Assembly (NCBI RefSeq): GCF_900168325.1
Contig: NZ_FVZE01000001.1
Coordinates: 558,001-622,000 of the forward strand
DNA: 64,000 bases
Direction: 5' to 3'
DNA from: Novosphingobium mathurense
GTDB taxonomy: Bacteria; Pseudomonadota; Alphaproteobacteria; Sphingomonadales; Sphingomonadaceae
Part shown: positions 43,325 through 52,551 of the stretch, piece after piece
Position numbering within the stretch: position 1 is the first letter of the stretch
Layout: each line of letters opens with the position of its first letter
Notes under the pieces: generated by a model
What the model was told of the DNA's origin: nothing
Database searches by the model: none
Seen by the model: the letters and a program-made list of their open reading frames with translations, nothing else
Translations under genes and position numbers: made by a program

Positions 43325-44851
43325 ATGCGCGGCAAGAGCGAAAATCCGGTCCTTCCGCTCGACCATCTCGTCCTTCGCGGGGACGATGCGGCCGATGCTC
43401 TCGTGCTGCGCGAGGGCGTTCTTAACTACAAGGACTTAAGAACGCGTGTCTCTCGTCTTGCTGCCTGGCTGGCGCAGGAAGTGCCGCAGCAAGGCGCGCG
43501 CGTGGCGAGCTGGGCGGCCAAGGGCGAACTGACCTGCCTGCTGCCGCTTGCTGCAGCGCGTGCCGGACTGGTTCACGTGCCGGTCAATCCGCTGCTCAAG
43601 CATGCGCAAGTCGCGCATATCCTTGCGGACAGCGGCGCGGCCATGTTGATCGGAACGCCTGCGCGCCTCAAGACGCTGGGTGAGGGCGATGTCCCTCACG
43701 AATGCCGCGTTATCGAGGAGCCTGCGGCCTTGGCCGCGGCGGCGGACCTTGGGGGGCACATGGGGCCCTCGAGCGTCGATCCGCAGGCGCTGGCTGCAAT
43801 CCTCTACACCAGCGGATCGACCGGGCGACCCAAGGGCGTCATGCTCAGCCATGCCAACATGTGGCTGGGGGCAGAGGCCGTGGCCGATTATCTGGGGCTG
43901 GCAGGCGATGACCGCACCCTGGCGGTGCTGCCGCTCTCGTTCGACTACGGGCAGAACCAGCTGTTCTCGACATGGTATGCGGGCGGCTGCGTCATCCCGC
44001 TCGATTACCTGCTCCCACGCGACCTGGTGAAAGCGGTCGAGCGCCACGGCATCACGACGCTCGCGGCGGTCCCGCCCCTCTGGGTGCAGGTCAGCGAACT
44101 CGATTGGCCGGCAGAGACCGCCGGAAAGCTGCGCCGCCTGACCAACAGCGGCGGTGCGCTTACCGTCGATCTGGTCCGCCACTTGCGTGCGCTGTTCCCG
44201 CAGGCCCGGCTTTTCCCGATGTACGGGCTGACCGAGGCGTTCCGCTCGACCTATCTCGATCCTGCGCTTGTCGACACGCACCCCACCTCGATGGGCACGG
44301 CGATTCCCCATGCCGAGATCCTCGTCATCAACGATGCGGGCGAACTGGCCGCTGATGGCGAGGAGGGGGAGCTGGTCCATTGCGGGCCGCTCGTCGCGCA
44401 GGGTTACTGGCAGGATCCGAAGCGCACGGCCGAGCGCTACAAGCCGGCGCCCGCAAGCTCTTCCTATGGCGGCACCGCCGTCTGGTCGGGCGACCGGGTA
44501 CGGCGCGAAGCGGACGGACTGCTCTATTTCGTCGGGCGCCGCGATGCGATGATCAAGAGCGCGGGCAACCGCATCAGTCCGCAGGAGATCGAGGAAGCCG
44601 CGCTCGCCACCGGCCTCGTTGCCGAGGCGGTGGCGCTCGGCCTTGCCGACGAACGGCTGGGTCAGGCGGTCCACCTGATCGTCAGGGCGGCCCCCGGCGC
44701 TGAAAACCCCGAACAGGAATTGCCCCGTAAACTCATGCAGGAACTGCCGAATTTCATGCAGCCCAAAGTCATTCACTGGCGCGCGGCCATGCCGATCGGC
44801 CCCAATGGCAAGATCGACCGCACCGGTCTGCAGACGGAGCTGGCGGCATGA
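43325..44851 (+). CDS. acyl-CoA ligase (AMP-forming), exosortase A system-associated
   Basis: A 508-residue ANL-superfamily enzyme that adenylates a carboxylic acid and transfers it to a thiol. The ATP motif LYTSGSTGRPKGV, MYGLTEAF, the hinge region GLLYFVGRRDAMIKSAGNRISPQEIEEA and the C-terminal NGKIDRTGL Lys are intact. This subfamily accompanies XrtA loci. The nearby acyl carrier protein is a plausible acceptor. It overlaps the decarboxylase by 4 bp and begins the plus-strand arm. Confidence 0.9.
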   Translation: MRGKSENPVLPLDHLVLRGDDAADALVLREGVLNYKDLRTRVSRLAAWLAQEVPQQGARVASWAAKGELTCLLPLAAARAGLVHVPVNPLLKHAQVAHILADSGAAMLIGTPARLKTLGEGDVPHECRVIEEPAALAAAADLGGHMGPSSVDPQALAAILYTSGSTGRPKGVMLSHANMWLGAEAVADYLGLAGDDRTLAVLPLSFDYGQNQLFSTWYAGGCVIPLDYLLPRDLVKAVERHGITTLAAVPPLWVQVSELDWPAETAGKLRRLTNSGGALTVDLVRHLRALFPQARLFPMYGLTEAFRSTYLDPALVDTHPTSMGTAIPHAEILVINDAGELAADGEEGELVHCGPLVAQGYWQDPKRTAERYKPAPASSSYGGTAVWSGDRVRREADGLLYFVGRRDAMIKSAGNRISPQEIEEAALATGLVAEAVALGLADERLGQAVHLIVRAAPGAENPEQELPRKLMQELPNFMQPKVIHWRAAMPIGPNGKIDRTGLQTELAA

Positions 44852-46074
44852 AGGCGCTCGGTCCGATTCCCGCCGGGTTCACTTCCATCGACGGCGTGCT
44901 GGCTGTGGGCGGCAAACCGGTGACGCATTGGGTTGACCAAGCCGGCGGAACCCCGCTGTTCCTTTATTCGGCCGACCGCGTGCGCGACCGGGCTGCGGCG
45001 CTGCGTGCGGCGATGCCCGAGCGGCTGTCGCTGCATTACGCGGTGAAGGCCAATCCCTTTGCGCCGCTGCTTTCGGCAATGGCCGGCCTTGTCGATGGCT
45101 TCGACATTGCCTCTGGCGGAGAGCTGGAGATCGTGCGACGTGCCGGGATCGCGCTCGACAGGGTCAGTTTTGCAGGGCCGGGCAAGCGCGATGCGGAACT
45201 GGAAGCGGCGATCCGGGCCGGGGTGACGCTCAATCTCGAATCCGAGGGCGAGGCGGCGCGGGCACTGGCGATCGCAGGTCGGCTGGGCGTCACGTCGCGA
45301 CTGGCGATCCGGGTGAACCCCGATTTCGACCTCAAGGGCTCGGGCATGAAGATGGGCGGCGGCGCCAAGCCGTTCGGCATCGATGCCGAGCGTGTGCCCG
45401 CTCTCGTGCGCGAAGTGATCGCCAGCGGTGCCGAATGGCGCGGGTTCCACATATTCGCAGGCAGCCAGGCGCTCTCCGCCGAGGCCATTGCCGAGACCCA
45501 GGGCCAGACCCTCGATCTGGCGGCGCGCCTTGCGCAGGAGAGTGGAGCGCCACTGCCGCACTGCAATCTGGGCGGAGGCTTCGGCATTCCCTATTTCCCG
45601 GGCGACGAACCGCTCGACCTGTCTTTTGTCGGCGCCCGGCTGGCCGAGCGCTTCGAGAAGCTGCCCGACAGCCTGCGCGAAACCCGTTTCTGCATCGAGC
45701 TGGGGCGCTATCTCGTCGGCGAATCAGGTGTTTACATCACGCGCATCGTCGACCGGAAAGTCAGCCACGGCGAAGTTTTTCTGATCACCGACGGGGGGTT
45801 GCATCATCAGCTCGCCGCCTCAGGAAACTTCGGAACCGTTGTGCGCCGCAACTATCCCTCGGCCATTGCCACGCGCTTCGGTGCAGAGGTCGAGGAGGAG
45901 GCTTCCATCGTCGGCTGCCTGTGCACACCGCTCGACAAACTGGCGGACAAGGGCGGGTTCCCTCGCGCTGACGTCGGTGATCTCGTGGCGGTGTTCTGTG
46001 CCGGGGCCTATGGTGCCAGCGCCAGCCCGGCCAGTTTCCTGGGGCAGGGACCGGCCCGCGAGCTGCTGGTCTGA
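44848..46074 (+). CDS. pyridoxal-dependent decarboxylase, exosortase A system-associated
   Basis: A 408-residue fold-type III PLP enzyme of the ornithine/diaminopimelate decarboxylase family. The PLP Lys lies in LHYAVKANPFAPLL, DIASGGELEI and CNLGGGFGIPY (phosphate binding) follow, and CLCTPLDKLADK and GAYGAS complete the active site. It is coupled to the acyl-CoA ligase (ATGA overlap). The amino acid used is unknown. Together the pair resembles the start of a small amide- or amine-building pathway. Confidence 0.9.
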   Translation: MKALGPIPAGFTSIDGVLAVGGKPVTHWVDQAGGTPLFLYSADRVRDRAAALRAAMPERLSLHYAVKANPFAPLLSAMAGLVDGFDIASGGELEIVRRAGIALDRVSFAGPGKRDAELEAAIRAGVTLNLESEGEAARALAIAGRLGVTSRLAIRVNPDFDLKGSGMKMGGGAKPFGIDAERVPALVREVIASGAEWRGFHIFAGSQALSAEAIAETQGQTLDLAARLAQESGAPLPHCNLGGGFGIPYFPGDEPLDLSFVGARLAERFEKLPDSLRETRFCIELGRYLVGESGVYITRIVDRKVSHGEVFLITDGGLHHQLAASGNFGTVVRRNYPSAIATRFGAEVEEEASIVGCLCTPLDKLADKGGFPRADVGDLVAVFCAGAYGASASPASFLGQGPARELLV

Positions 46075-46103
46075 AAAAGCCGTAAGGATTTAGGTATTTG
46101 CGC

Positions 46104-46118
46104 GTCCCTTTTTGGGAC
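46104..46118. other. short hairpin in the gap before the export operon
   Basis: GTCCC (46104-46108) and GGGAC (46114-46118) flank a five-T loop in the 172 bp gap between the decarboxylase and export genes. It could be the decarboxylase transcript end or an operator. The gap probably holds the promoter of the ten-gene run. Confidence 0.35.
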
Positions 46119-46246
46119 CTGCTGCCAATTGGCCTCTCAAGGCTAACGCTATGTTCACCCTTTTGACCGATAGCGGAAGCCGGATTTCGCCAGGTCCGCC
46201 GCTCTCGTGAGGATTGCGGCGGGTTGGCGCAGTGAGGGAAGTGCCC

Positions 46247-46891
46247 ATGCCGTATCGCCGTCTGACCCGCCTGCTCGCCGTTTGCGCGCTTGCCGGCGTG
46301 ACTCTCAGCGGATGTGCAGGCGGCGGTGCCGCGCCCGAGCTTCCCCCGGCCTCCTTTGTTGCAATGCAGGAAGGGCCGGGCGAGGAATATGTCATCGGCC
46401 CTCTGGATGAACTGACCATTTTCGTATGGCGCAATCCCGAACTGGGCGCGAAAGTGCAGGTCCGTCCCGACGGGCGCATCACCACGCCACTGATCACCGA
46501 CATGCCTGCCGTGGGCAAGACCCCCTCGATGCTGGCGCAGGACATCCGCCTGCAGCTTTCCCAGTACATCGAGGACCCGCTGGTCTCGGTTATCGTCAAC
46601 AAGTTCGCGGGAACCTTCAGCCAGCAGATCCGCATTGTCGGCGCGACCGAGAAGCCGGCGTCTATTCCCTACCGTGCCAACATGACCGTGCTGGACGCGA
46701 TGATCGCGGTGGGCGGCCTGTCCGAATATGCGGCGGGCAACAAGGCGCACCTGATCCGCTTCGACAAGTCGACCGGCAAGCAGAAGGAATATGCCCTGAG
46801 GCTGGGCGATCTGCTGAAGAAGGGGGACAGCAAGGCCAACGTCATGCTCAGCCCCGGTGACGTCATCATCATCCCCGAAAGCATGTTCTAA
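46247..46891 (+). CDS. XrtA system polysaccharide export lipoprotein (Wza/EpsE-like)
   Basis: A 214-residue export protein. The N-terminus MPYRRLTRLLAVCALAGVTLSGC ends in a lipobox (LSGC). The Poly_export domain (EEYVIGPLDELTIFVWRNPELGAKVQVRPDGRITTPLITDMPAVGKT) is followed by a SLBB-type domain (IRIVGATEKPASIPYRANMTVLDAMIAVGGLSEYAAGN). It would form the outer-membrane exit pore. AGGGAAG supports the ATG at 46247. First gene of the long operon; 18 bp to the next. Confidence 0.92.
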   Translation: MPYRRLTRLLAVCALAGVTLSGCAGGGAAPELPPASFVAMQEGPGEEYVIGPLDELTIFVWRNPELGAKVQVRPDGRITTPLITDMPAVGKTPSMLAQDIRLQLSQYIEDPLVSVIVNKFAGTFSQQIRIVGATEKPASIPYRANMTVLDAMIAVGGLSEYAAGNKAHLIRFDKSTGKQKEYALRLGDLLKKGDSKANVMLSPGDVIIIPESMF

Positions 46892-46909
46892 GAGGGGCCG
46901 GCGCACGCG

Positions 46910-48430
46910 ATGAACTCTCTCTACGAAGAGCTGCTGGCCGCAATCCACAGCGTCTGGCACCGGCGCTGGATTGCCCTGGGCATTGCCTGGGGCATCTGCC
47001 TGTTGGGTTGGCTGGTCGTGGCGCTGATCCCCAACAGCTACGAATCGCGCGCGCGCATCTTCATCCAGCTCGACGACGCGCTGGCCGAACAGGTGGGCAT
47101 CGGCGTTGCCGACAAGAAGCGTGACATCGAACGCATCCGCCAGACCCTCACAAGCGCGGTGAACCTTGAAAAGGTCGTGCGTTCGACCCGCATCGGCGAC
47201 ACGATCGAAGCACCCAAGCAGATGGAAGCGGCGGTCCTCGCCCTGGCCAAGAACGTCAAGGTTATCAGTCAGCAGGACAACCTCTTCGAGATCACCGCGA
47301 CCGCCAATTATTCGTCGTTCTCCGATGCGGAAAACGCCAAGCTTGCCCAGAATATCGCCCAGAAGCTGATCGATATCTTCCGCGAGGAAAACCTGTCGGG
47401 CAATCGCGGCGAGATGGTCGAGACGCTGGAGTTCGTGAACCAGCAACTCGCCCAGCGCGAGAAGGAACTCGAATCGGCCGAGCAGAAGCGCACAGCGTTC
47501 GAGGCCGAGCATCCCGAATTCGCTCTTGGCGGGGCGGCCAGCGCACAGCGCCTTGAATCCTCGCGCGCCGAACTGCGCGGCGTGGAGGCCGATCTCGCCG
47601 CCGCACAGGCCGCGCTTGCCGCCATCGACGGCCAGCTTGCCGGTACGCCCAGGACCATCCCCGGGGGTAGCGCCGGCGGTGCATCGGCGGCTCTGGCACA
47701 GGCCCAGTCGAACCTTGCAGCCCTGCGCGCCCGTGGCCTTACCGAAGAGCATCCCGACGTGATTGCCGCGCGCAACCAGATCGCCTCGCTCAAGGGACCG
47801 GCGGCGCAGGAAGCGGCCAACGGGGTCGGTACGCCGAACCCGGCCTTTACCTCGCTGCAGTCGATCCGCGCCGAACGCCAGGCCAATGTGCAGGCGCTGA
47901 TTTCCCGCAAGGCCGCATTGCAGTCCGATCTCGCCGGGCTGACCGCGCAGGCGATCCAGAACCCGGAATTCGCCAGCCAGGCCCAGCGGATCAACCGCGA
48001 CTATGACGTCCTGCGCTCGCAGTACGACAAGCTCCTGCAGGACCGCGAGGAACTGCGCCTGCGCGGCGAAGTGAAGACCGAGCGCGAGGCCGTGAAGTTC
48101 GAAGTCGTCGATCCGCCGACGACGCCGCGCGCCCCGGTGGCGCCCAACCGCCCGATCCTGCTGCTGGGCGTGCTGGTCGTCGGCATCGGCGGCGGCTGCG
48201 CGGGTGCCTTCGCGCTCAGCAAGGTGCGCTCCGTCTATGCGACGGCAGCGGGTCTGGAGCGTTCGATCGGCCTGCCGGTGCTCGGCGCGATCTCTCAGAA
48301 CCTGACCGATGCGGCCCGTGCGCTGCGCAAGCGCCGCCTCAAGTATTTCTACGGCGCCAGTGCCGCGCTCTGCGGGCTCTTCGTCGTGCTGCTCGCAGTC
48401 GAATTCATCCAGCGCGGCATGGTGGCCTGA
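46910..48430 (+). CDS. XrtA system chain-length determinant (Wzz/GumC-like)
   Basis: A 506-residue inner membrane protein with an N-terminal Wzz segment and helix (ALGIAWGICLLGWLVVALIP), long periplasmic coiled coils rich in Glu, Gln and Ala (residues 170-390), a second helix (ILLLGVLVVGIGGGCAGAFAL) and a further C-terminal helix (YFYGASAALCGLFVVLLAVEFI). It sets polymer length as co-polymerase with the separate tyrosine kinase that follows 12 bp later. Confidence 0.9.
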   Translation: MNSLYEELLAAIHSVWHRRWIALGIAWGICLLGWLVVALIPNSYESRARIFIQLDDALAEQVGIGVADKKRDIERIRQTLTSAVNLEKVVRSTRIGDTIEAPKQMEAAVLALAKNVKVISQQDNLFEITATANYSSFSDAENAKLAQNIAQKLIDIFREENLSGNRGEMVETLEFVNQQLAQREKELESAEQKRTAFEAEHPEFALGGAASAQRLESSRAELRGVEADLAAAQAALAAIDGQLAGTPRTIPGGSAGGASAALAQAQSNLAALRARGLTEEHPDVIAARNQIASLKGPAAQEAANGVGTPNPAFTSLQSIRAERQANVQALISRKAALQSDLAGLTAQAIQNPEFASQAQRINRDYDVLRSQYDKLLQDREELRLRGEVKTEREAVKFEVVDPPTTPRAPVAPNRPILLLGVLVVGIGGGCAGAFALSKVRSVYATAAGLERSIGLPVLGAISQNLTDAARALRKRRLKYFYGASAALCGLFVVLLAVEFIQRGMVA

Positions 48431-48442
48431 AGGGAACGAGCG

Positions 48443-49492
48443 ATGACCGAGCACTCCCGCATCCCGCTTCCCGGCAAGGCCGCTCCCGGTGGATCGCTGA
48501 TCGAGCGCGCCACCGGTGGCCTCGCTCTCAACAGCCTGATCGCCAAGCCCGCGCCGATCCCGCCCGAGGTGGCGAGCAGGATCCCCAAGCCGGCGCCGCC
48601 CGCAGTCGAGCAGCCTGCAGTACAGCCGCCAGCAGAACGGTCGCCTGCCGCGCAGGCTGCGCAACCAGACCCTGCCGTCGAGGTACCTCAACCAGCCGCG
48701 CAAGTGGCTGCTGCCCCGCAATCGCCTCCCGCTTCGCAGGAACGCACCGAATTCCGCGGCGTTCATCATCCCGTCGACCGCAATCGCCTGCGCGATCAGG
48801 GCCTGATCGTGCCCGAAGGGGCGGTGACCGCGAGCCTTGAGGAGTTCCGCATCGTCAAGCGGCAGCTGCTCCTCCAGTGCGCCGACTTGCGCCGCCAGAA
48901 CGCAGGACCCGTCGCACAGCGCCTGCTCATCAGTTCTCCGCACCCGGGCGAGGGCAAGACCTACTGCGCGCTCAACCTCGCGCTTTCCATCGCGGCCGAA
49001 AAGGAAAGCGAAGTCCTTCTCGTCGATGCCGATTTCGCCAAGCCGTCGATTCTTTCCGCGCTCGGACTGCCCGGCGGTCCGGGGCTGATGGATGCGCTGA
49101 TGGACGAGAGTATCGACGTTGCCGATTGCGTGCTGGGCACGGATATCCCGGGCCTCTGGGTGCTGCCGGCTGGTGACACCTCGAACACCGACAGCGAATA
49201 CCTTTCCAGCTCGCGAACCCGCCGTGTGCTCGATCGCCTGACGCAAGGCGCACCGAACCGCGTGGTGATCTTCGATTCGCCGCCCGCGCTGGCAGCTTCG
49301 CCCGCCGCGGAGCTGGCCAAATACGTCGGTCAGGTCGTGGTGATCGTACGCGCGGATCGAACCGGGCAGGGGGCGCTAGAAGATGCGATCTCGCTCCTCG
49401 GTGCCTGCCCCAATGTGCAGCTTCTTCTGAACGCGGCGCAATTCAGCCCGAGCGGCCGTCGTTTCGGCACTTACTACGGATATCAGGGATGA
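48443..49492 (+). CDS. XrtA-associated tyrosine autokinase (BY-kinase)
   Basis: A 349-residue cytoplasmic bacterial tyrosine kinase. A Pro/Ala-rich leader (residues 15-95) precedes the P-loop domain: Walker A HPGEGKTYCA, Walker A' LLVDADFAKPS and Walker B VVIFDSPP. The C-terminal tail RRFGTYYGYQG is the tyrosine cluster expected to be autophosphorylated. It partners the chain-length protein to control polymer synthesis. Its stop overlaps the next gene's ATG. Confidence 0.92.
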   Translation: MTEHSRIPLPGKAAPGGSLIERATGGLALNSLIAKPAPIPPEVASRIPKPAPPAVEQPAVQPPAERSPAAQAAQPDPAVEVPQPAAQVAAAPQSPPASQERTEFRGVHHPVDRNRLRDQGLIVPEGAVTASLEEFRIVKRQLLLQCADLRRQNAGPVAQRLLISSPHPGEGKTYCALNLALSIAAEKESEVLLVDADFAKPSILSALGLPGGPGLMDALMDESIDVADCVLGTDIPGLWVLPAGDTSNTDSEYLSSSRTRRVLDRLTQGAPNRVVIFDSPPALAASPAAELAKYVGQVVVIVRADRTGQGALEDAISLLGACPNVQLLLNAAQFSPSGRRFGTYYGYQG

Positions 49493-51243
49493 CGGCGAAG
49501 CGACGCCTCCGGACCGGCTTGACCGGCCTGGCGACGATGGCGGCGCTGGCGGCCCTGTCGCTGCCTGCCGCAGTGCACGCGCAGACGCTTGGCTACGAAG
49601 GCGTCGGCGGGGGCGGGATGGACGGCGACCAGGCATCGGACGGTGCAGGCTCAGACACGTATTCCCCGCCAAAGGCGAAGGCGCGTGGCGGTCGGGGAGG
49701 CGGCCAGCGCCGCTATGCGATTCAGCCCTATATCCAGGTCGATCAGATCGTCGACGCGGAGCTTTCGCCGGGCGATGACGTGCTCACTTACACGCAGGTT
49801 GCGGTCGGGGTCGATGCCAGCATCGTCGGGCAGCGCAATGCGGTTTCCGCCTCCGTGCGTTACGCGCGTCAGATCGGCTGGAGTGGCAAGGCGCGCGATG
49901 GCGATACCATCAGTGGACTCGTAAGCGGTTATGCCACGGTAACGCCAGGCGTGACGCTGGAGGCAGGTGCGCTTGCGACCCGGGTCAGCGTTGAAAACGG
50001 CGGCTCTGCGCTGGGCAGCAGTCTGGTTGGCGGCGACTCCTCGTCCAACATCTATTCTGTCTATGGCGGACCTTCGGTGGCAACCCGGGCCGGTGACGTT
50101 TCGATCAATGCCAACTACCGCGCCGGTTACACCAAGGTCGACCGGCCCAATGCCTACATTGGCGACGCTGGCGGCGCATCGGGCGATATTTTCGACGAGA
50201 GCGTCTCGCACGTTGCCGATGTCGAGGCGGGCGTGGCGCCTTACGAGATCCTGCCCGTTGGCTTGGCCGTCGCGGGCAGCTTCTATCAGGAGGACATCTC
50301 CAACCTCGATCAGCGCGTGCGTGACATGCAGGCGCGCGCCATGGTTACGGTGCCGGTCAGCCGCACGGTCCAGGCCGTCGGTGCGATCGGGTACGAAGAC
50401 GTCGAGGTGTCCAGCCGCGATGCCGTGCGCGATGCAGACGGCAACCCGGTGATCGGCAGGAACGGTCGCTTCAGGACAGACAAGAGCGCGCCGCGCCAGA
50501 TCGCCTATGACGTGGAGGGCCTGATCTGGGATGTTGCGGTGATGTGGCGTCCCAGCCGGCGCACGTCGCTTTCGGCCCATGTCGGGCGACGTTACGGGGC
50601 GACCAGCTTCGGCGGTACTCTCGCCTATGCGCCGAACGACCGCAGCCAACTGAGCGTGGCAGTCTATGACAACGTCGCCGGCTTCGGTGGCCAGCTCAAC
50701 CGCTTCCTCAACGATCTGCCCGATGATTTCGAGGCGGTGCGCGATCCGATCACGGGAGAACTGCGCGGCTGTGTCGATTCGCTCGAAGGCAGCAATTGCC
50801 TTGCCGGTGCACTCGGTTCGGTGCGGTCGGCCACGTTCCGGTCGCGCGGGGTGACGGCAAGTTATGCGATGAAGCTGGGACGCCTCAATGCAGGCGTGGG
50901 TGCCGGTTACGATCGCCGCAAGTTCATCGCCGCCGAGGGGACGGTTCTGGCCTCGGCCAACGGCCTCATCGACGAAAATTACTGGTTGGCGGCCTATTTG
51001 AGCGGTCGGCTCGGCCCCGATGCCGGCTGGAGCACGAATGTCTATGCCAACTGGCTTTCGAGTTCCGGCCCGCTGGGCGGCGACGTTGCCGGTTATGGCG
51101 CCACGGCGGCCTACTACCGCCTGCTGACGCAGCGCTTGCGGGCTACCGCGGCGCTCGGGATCGACGGGACGACCCGCAACGATCCCTCCATTGACGATAT
51201 CTGGACCGCATCGGCCCTCGTCGGCCTGCGGTACAATTTCTGA
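49489..51243 (+). CDS. XrtA/PEP-CTERM system-associated outer membrane beta-barrel protein
   Basis: A 584-residue protein with a signal peptide (ending AAVHAQ near residue 28), a Gly-rich low-complexity stretch (residues 35-65) and then alternating beta-strand sequence to a terminal aromatic residue (ASALVGLRYNF), the usual sign of a barrel inserted by the BAM machinery. It matches the large outer membrane family seen in XrtA loci. The role is probably secretion or anchoring of the polymer. It is coupled to the kinase by a 4 bp overlap. Confidence 0.87.
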   Translation: MTAKRRLRTGLTGLATMAALAALSLPAAVHAQTLGYEGVGGGGMDGDQASDGAGSDTYSPPKAKARGGRGGGQRRYAIQPYIQVDQIVDAELSPGDDVLTYTQVAVGVDASIVGQRNAVSASVRYARQIGWSGKARDGDTISGLVSGYATVTPGVTLEAGALATRVSVENGGSALGSSLVGGDSSSNIYSVYGGPSVATRAGDVSINANYRAGYTKVDRPNAYIGDAGGASGDIFDESVSHVADVEAGVAPYEILPVGLAVAGSFYQEDISNLDQRVRDMQARAMVTVPVSRTVQAVGAIGYEDVEVSSRDAVRDADGNPVIGRNGRFRTDKSAPRQIAYDVEGLIWDVAVMWRPSRRTSLSAHVGRRYGATSFGGTLAYAPNDRSQLSVAVYDNVAGFGGQLNRFLNDLPDDFEAVRDPITGELRGCVDSLEGSNCLAGALGSVRSATFRSRGVTASYAMKLGRLNAGVGAGYDRRKFIAAEGTVLASANGLIDENYWLAAYLSGRLGPDAGWSTNVYANWLSSSGPLGGDVAGYGATAAYYRLLTQRLRATAALGIDGTTRNDPSIDDIWTASALVGLRYNF

Positions 51244-51263
51244 AGTCCTAAGGAGGACGAGAG

Positions 51264-52511
51264 ATGTTCGACGATTTCTACGGGTTCGAAAGCCGCCCGT
51301 TCCAGCTTACGCCCGACCCGGCGTTCTATTTCGAGAGCCGGACGCACCGCAAGGCGCTGTCCTACCTCGGCTATGGCCTCGCCCAGGGGGAAGGCTTCGT
51401 TGTCATCACCGGTGAAGTGGGTGCGGGCAAGTCGACGCTGGTCGCGCATCTCATGGCGACGATCGATCCCAGTCGCCTGACGGCGGCGCAGGTCGTCACC
51501 AGCGCGCTCGATGGTGAGGAGATCGTCCATGTCGTCGCACAGGCGTTCGGCCTGCCGGTTGCCGGGCACGACAAGGCCTCGGCGCTGGGTGCTATCGAGG
51601 GTTTCCTGCATGAAGAGGCGCGCCACGGTCGCCGCTGCCTGCTGATCGTCGACGAGGCGCAGAACCTTTCCGTCTCCGCGCTAGAAGAACTGCGCATGCT
51701 TTCGAACTTCCAGCTCGGATCGCATCCGCTGTTGCAGACGCTGTTGCTGGGCCAGCCGGAATTCCGCGCGACCCTGCTCGATAGCAGGGAACTGGAACAG
51801 CTGCGTCAGCGTGTCATCGCCACGCACCACCTCGAAGCGATGCAGGCAGACGAAGTGCAGGCCTATATCGAGCACCGCCTTGGTTGCGTGGGCTGGCAGG
51901 GCAATCCGCAGTTCGATGCGGAAGTTTTTGCCGGGATCTTCGAAGCGACGGGTGGCGTGCCGCGGCGGATCAACCAGTTGGTCAATCGCCTGCTGCTGCT
52001 GGGTGCGGTCGAGCAGCGTTCCGTGATCGATTTCGACGTCTTGTCACAGGTCCTTGCCGAACTGGATGCCGATGGGTCGATCTCGCTGGTAAGCCGCAAG
52101 GCTCCCGAGCCGGAAGTCGAGCGCAAGGGGCCTGCCATGCAGGTCGAGGCTGCCGAAACGGAGGGGGGCGAACGCGAAGTCCAGGTACAGGCCGAGCCCG
52201 TTCAGGCAGGCATCGATACCGAGGAAGTCGCCGCGGTGATCGAATCGGCGCTGGCTGATCGGGACGCGCAGATCACCGAACTGCAGCAGGCCGTGCTTGA
52301 ACTCGCGACCGCAGCCGAAGCGCGCGAGCAGGAAGCTGCCGTCGCCAGTGAGGCGCGGGTCGCGGCTCTCGAAACGCAGCTTCAGGCGATGACCGGCCAT
52401 GTTTCGGATCTCGAGGCGCGCCTTGCCGAGCATGACCGCATGCTGCGTCATACCCTGACGATGCTGATCGAGTGGATCGAAGGCGGCGAGGGCCAGCGCC
52501 GCGCCGCCTGA
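51264..52511 (+). CDS. XrtA-associated AAA ATPase (ExeA/GspA-like)
   Basis: A 415-residue ATPase beginning MFDDFYGFESRPFQLTPDPAFYFESRTHRKALSYL-type, the ExeA-like signature. Walker A is GEVGAGKSTL, Walker B LLIVDEAQNL and sensor LLGQPEFRATL. After the AAA core (about 280 residues) comes a charged coiled-coil tail (residues 320-405). The family is found beside XrtA; its exact mechanical role is unknown. GGAGGA precedes the ATG. Confidence 0.9.
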   Translation: MFDDFYGFESRPFQLTPDPAFYFESRTHRKALSYLGYGLAQGEGFVVITGEVGAGKSTLVAHLMATIDPSRLTAAQVVTSALDGEEIVHVVAQAFGLPVAGHDKASALGAIEGFLHEEARHGRRCLLIVDEAQNLSVSALEELRMLSNFQLGSHPLLQTLLLGQPEFRATLLDSRELEQLRQRVIATHHLEAMQADEVQAYIEHRLGCVGWQGNPQFDAEVFAGIFEATGGVPRRINQLVNRLLLLGAVEQRSVIDFDVLSQVLAELDADGSISLVSRKAPEPEVERKGPAMQVEAAETEGGEREVQVQAEPVQAGIDTEEVAAVIESALADRDAQITELQQAVLELATAAEAREQEAAVASEARVAALETQLQAMTGHVSDLEARLAEHDRMLRHTLTMLIEWIEGGEGQRRAA

Positions 52512-52551
52512 TAGCCCCAGCCTTCGTTCGCGTCTGACCGGAGTGAGCCCG

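Noticed and set aside
45785..49246. A 1153-codon open frame antisense to five XrtA locus genes
   Set aside because: It runs opposite to well-conserved genes, is full of His/Arg/Gly runs typical of the antisense of GC-rich coding DNA, and shows no domain. The same applies to the long antisense frame 2353-4419.
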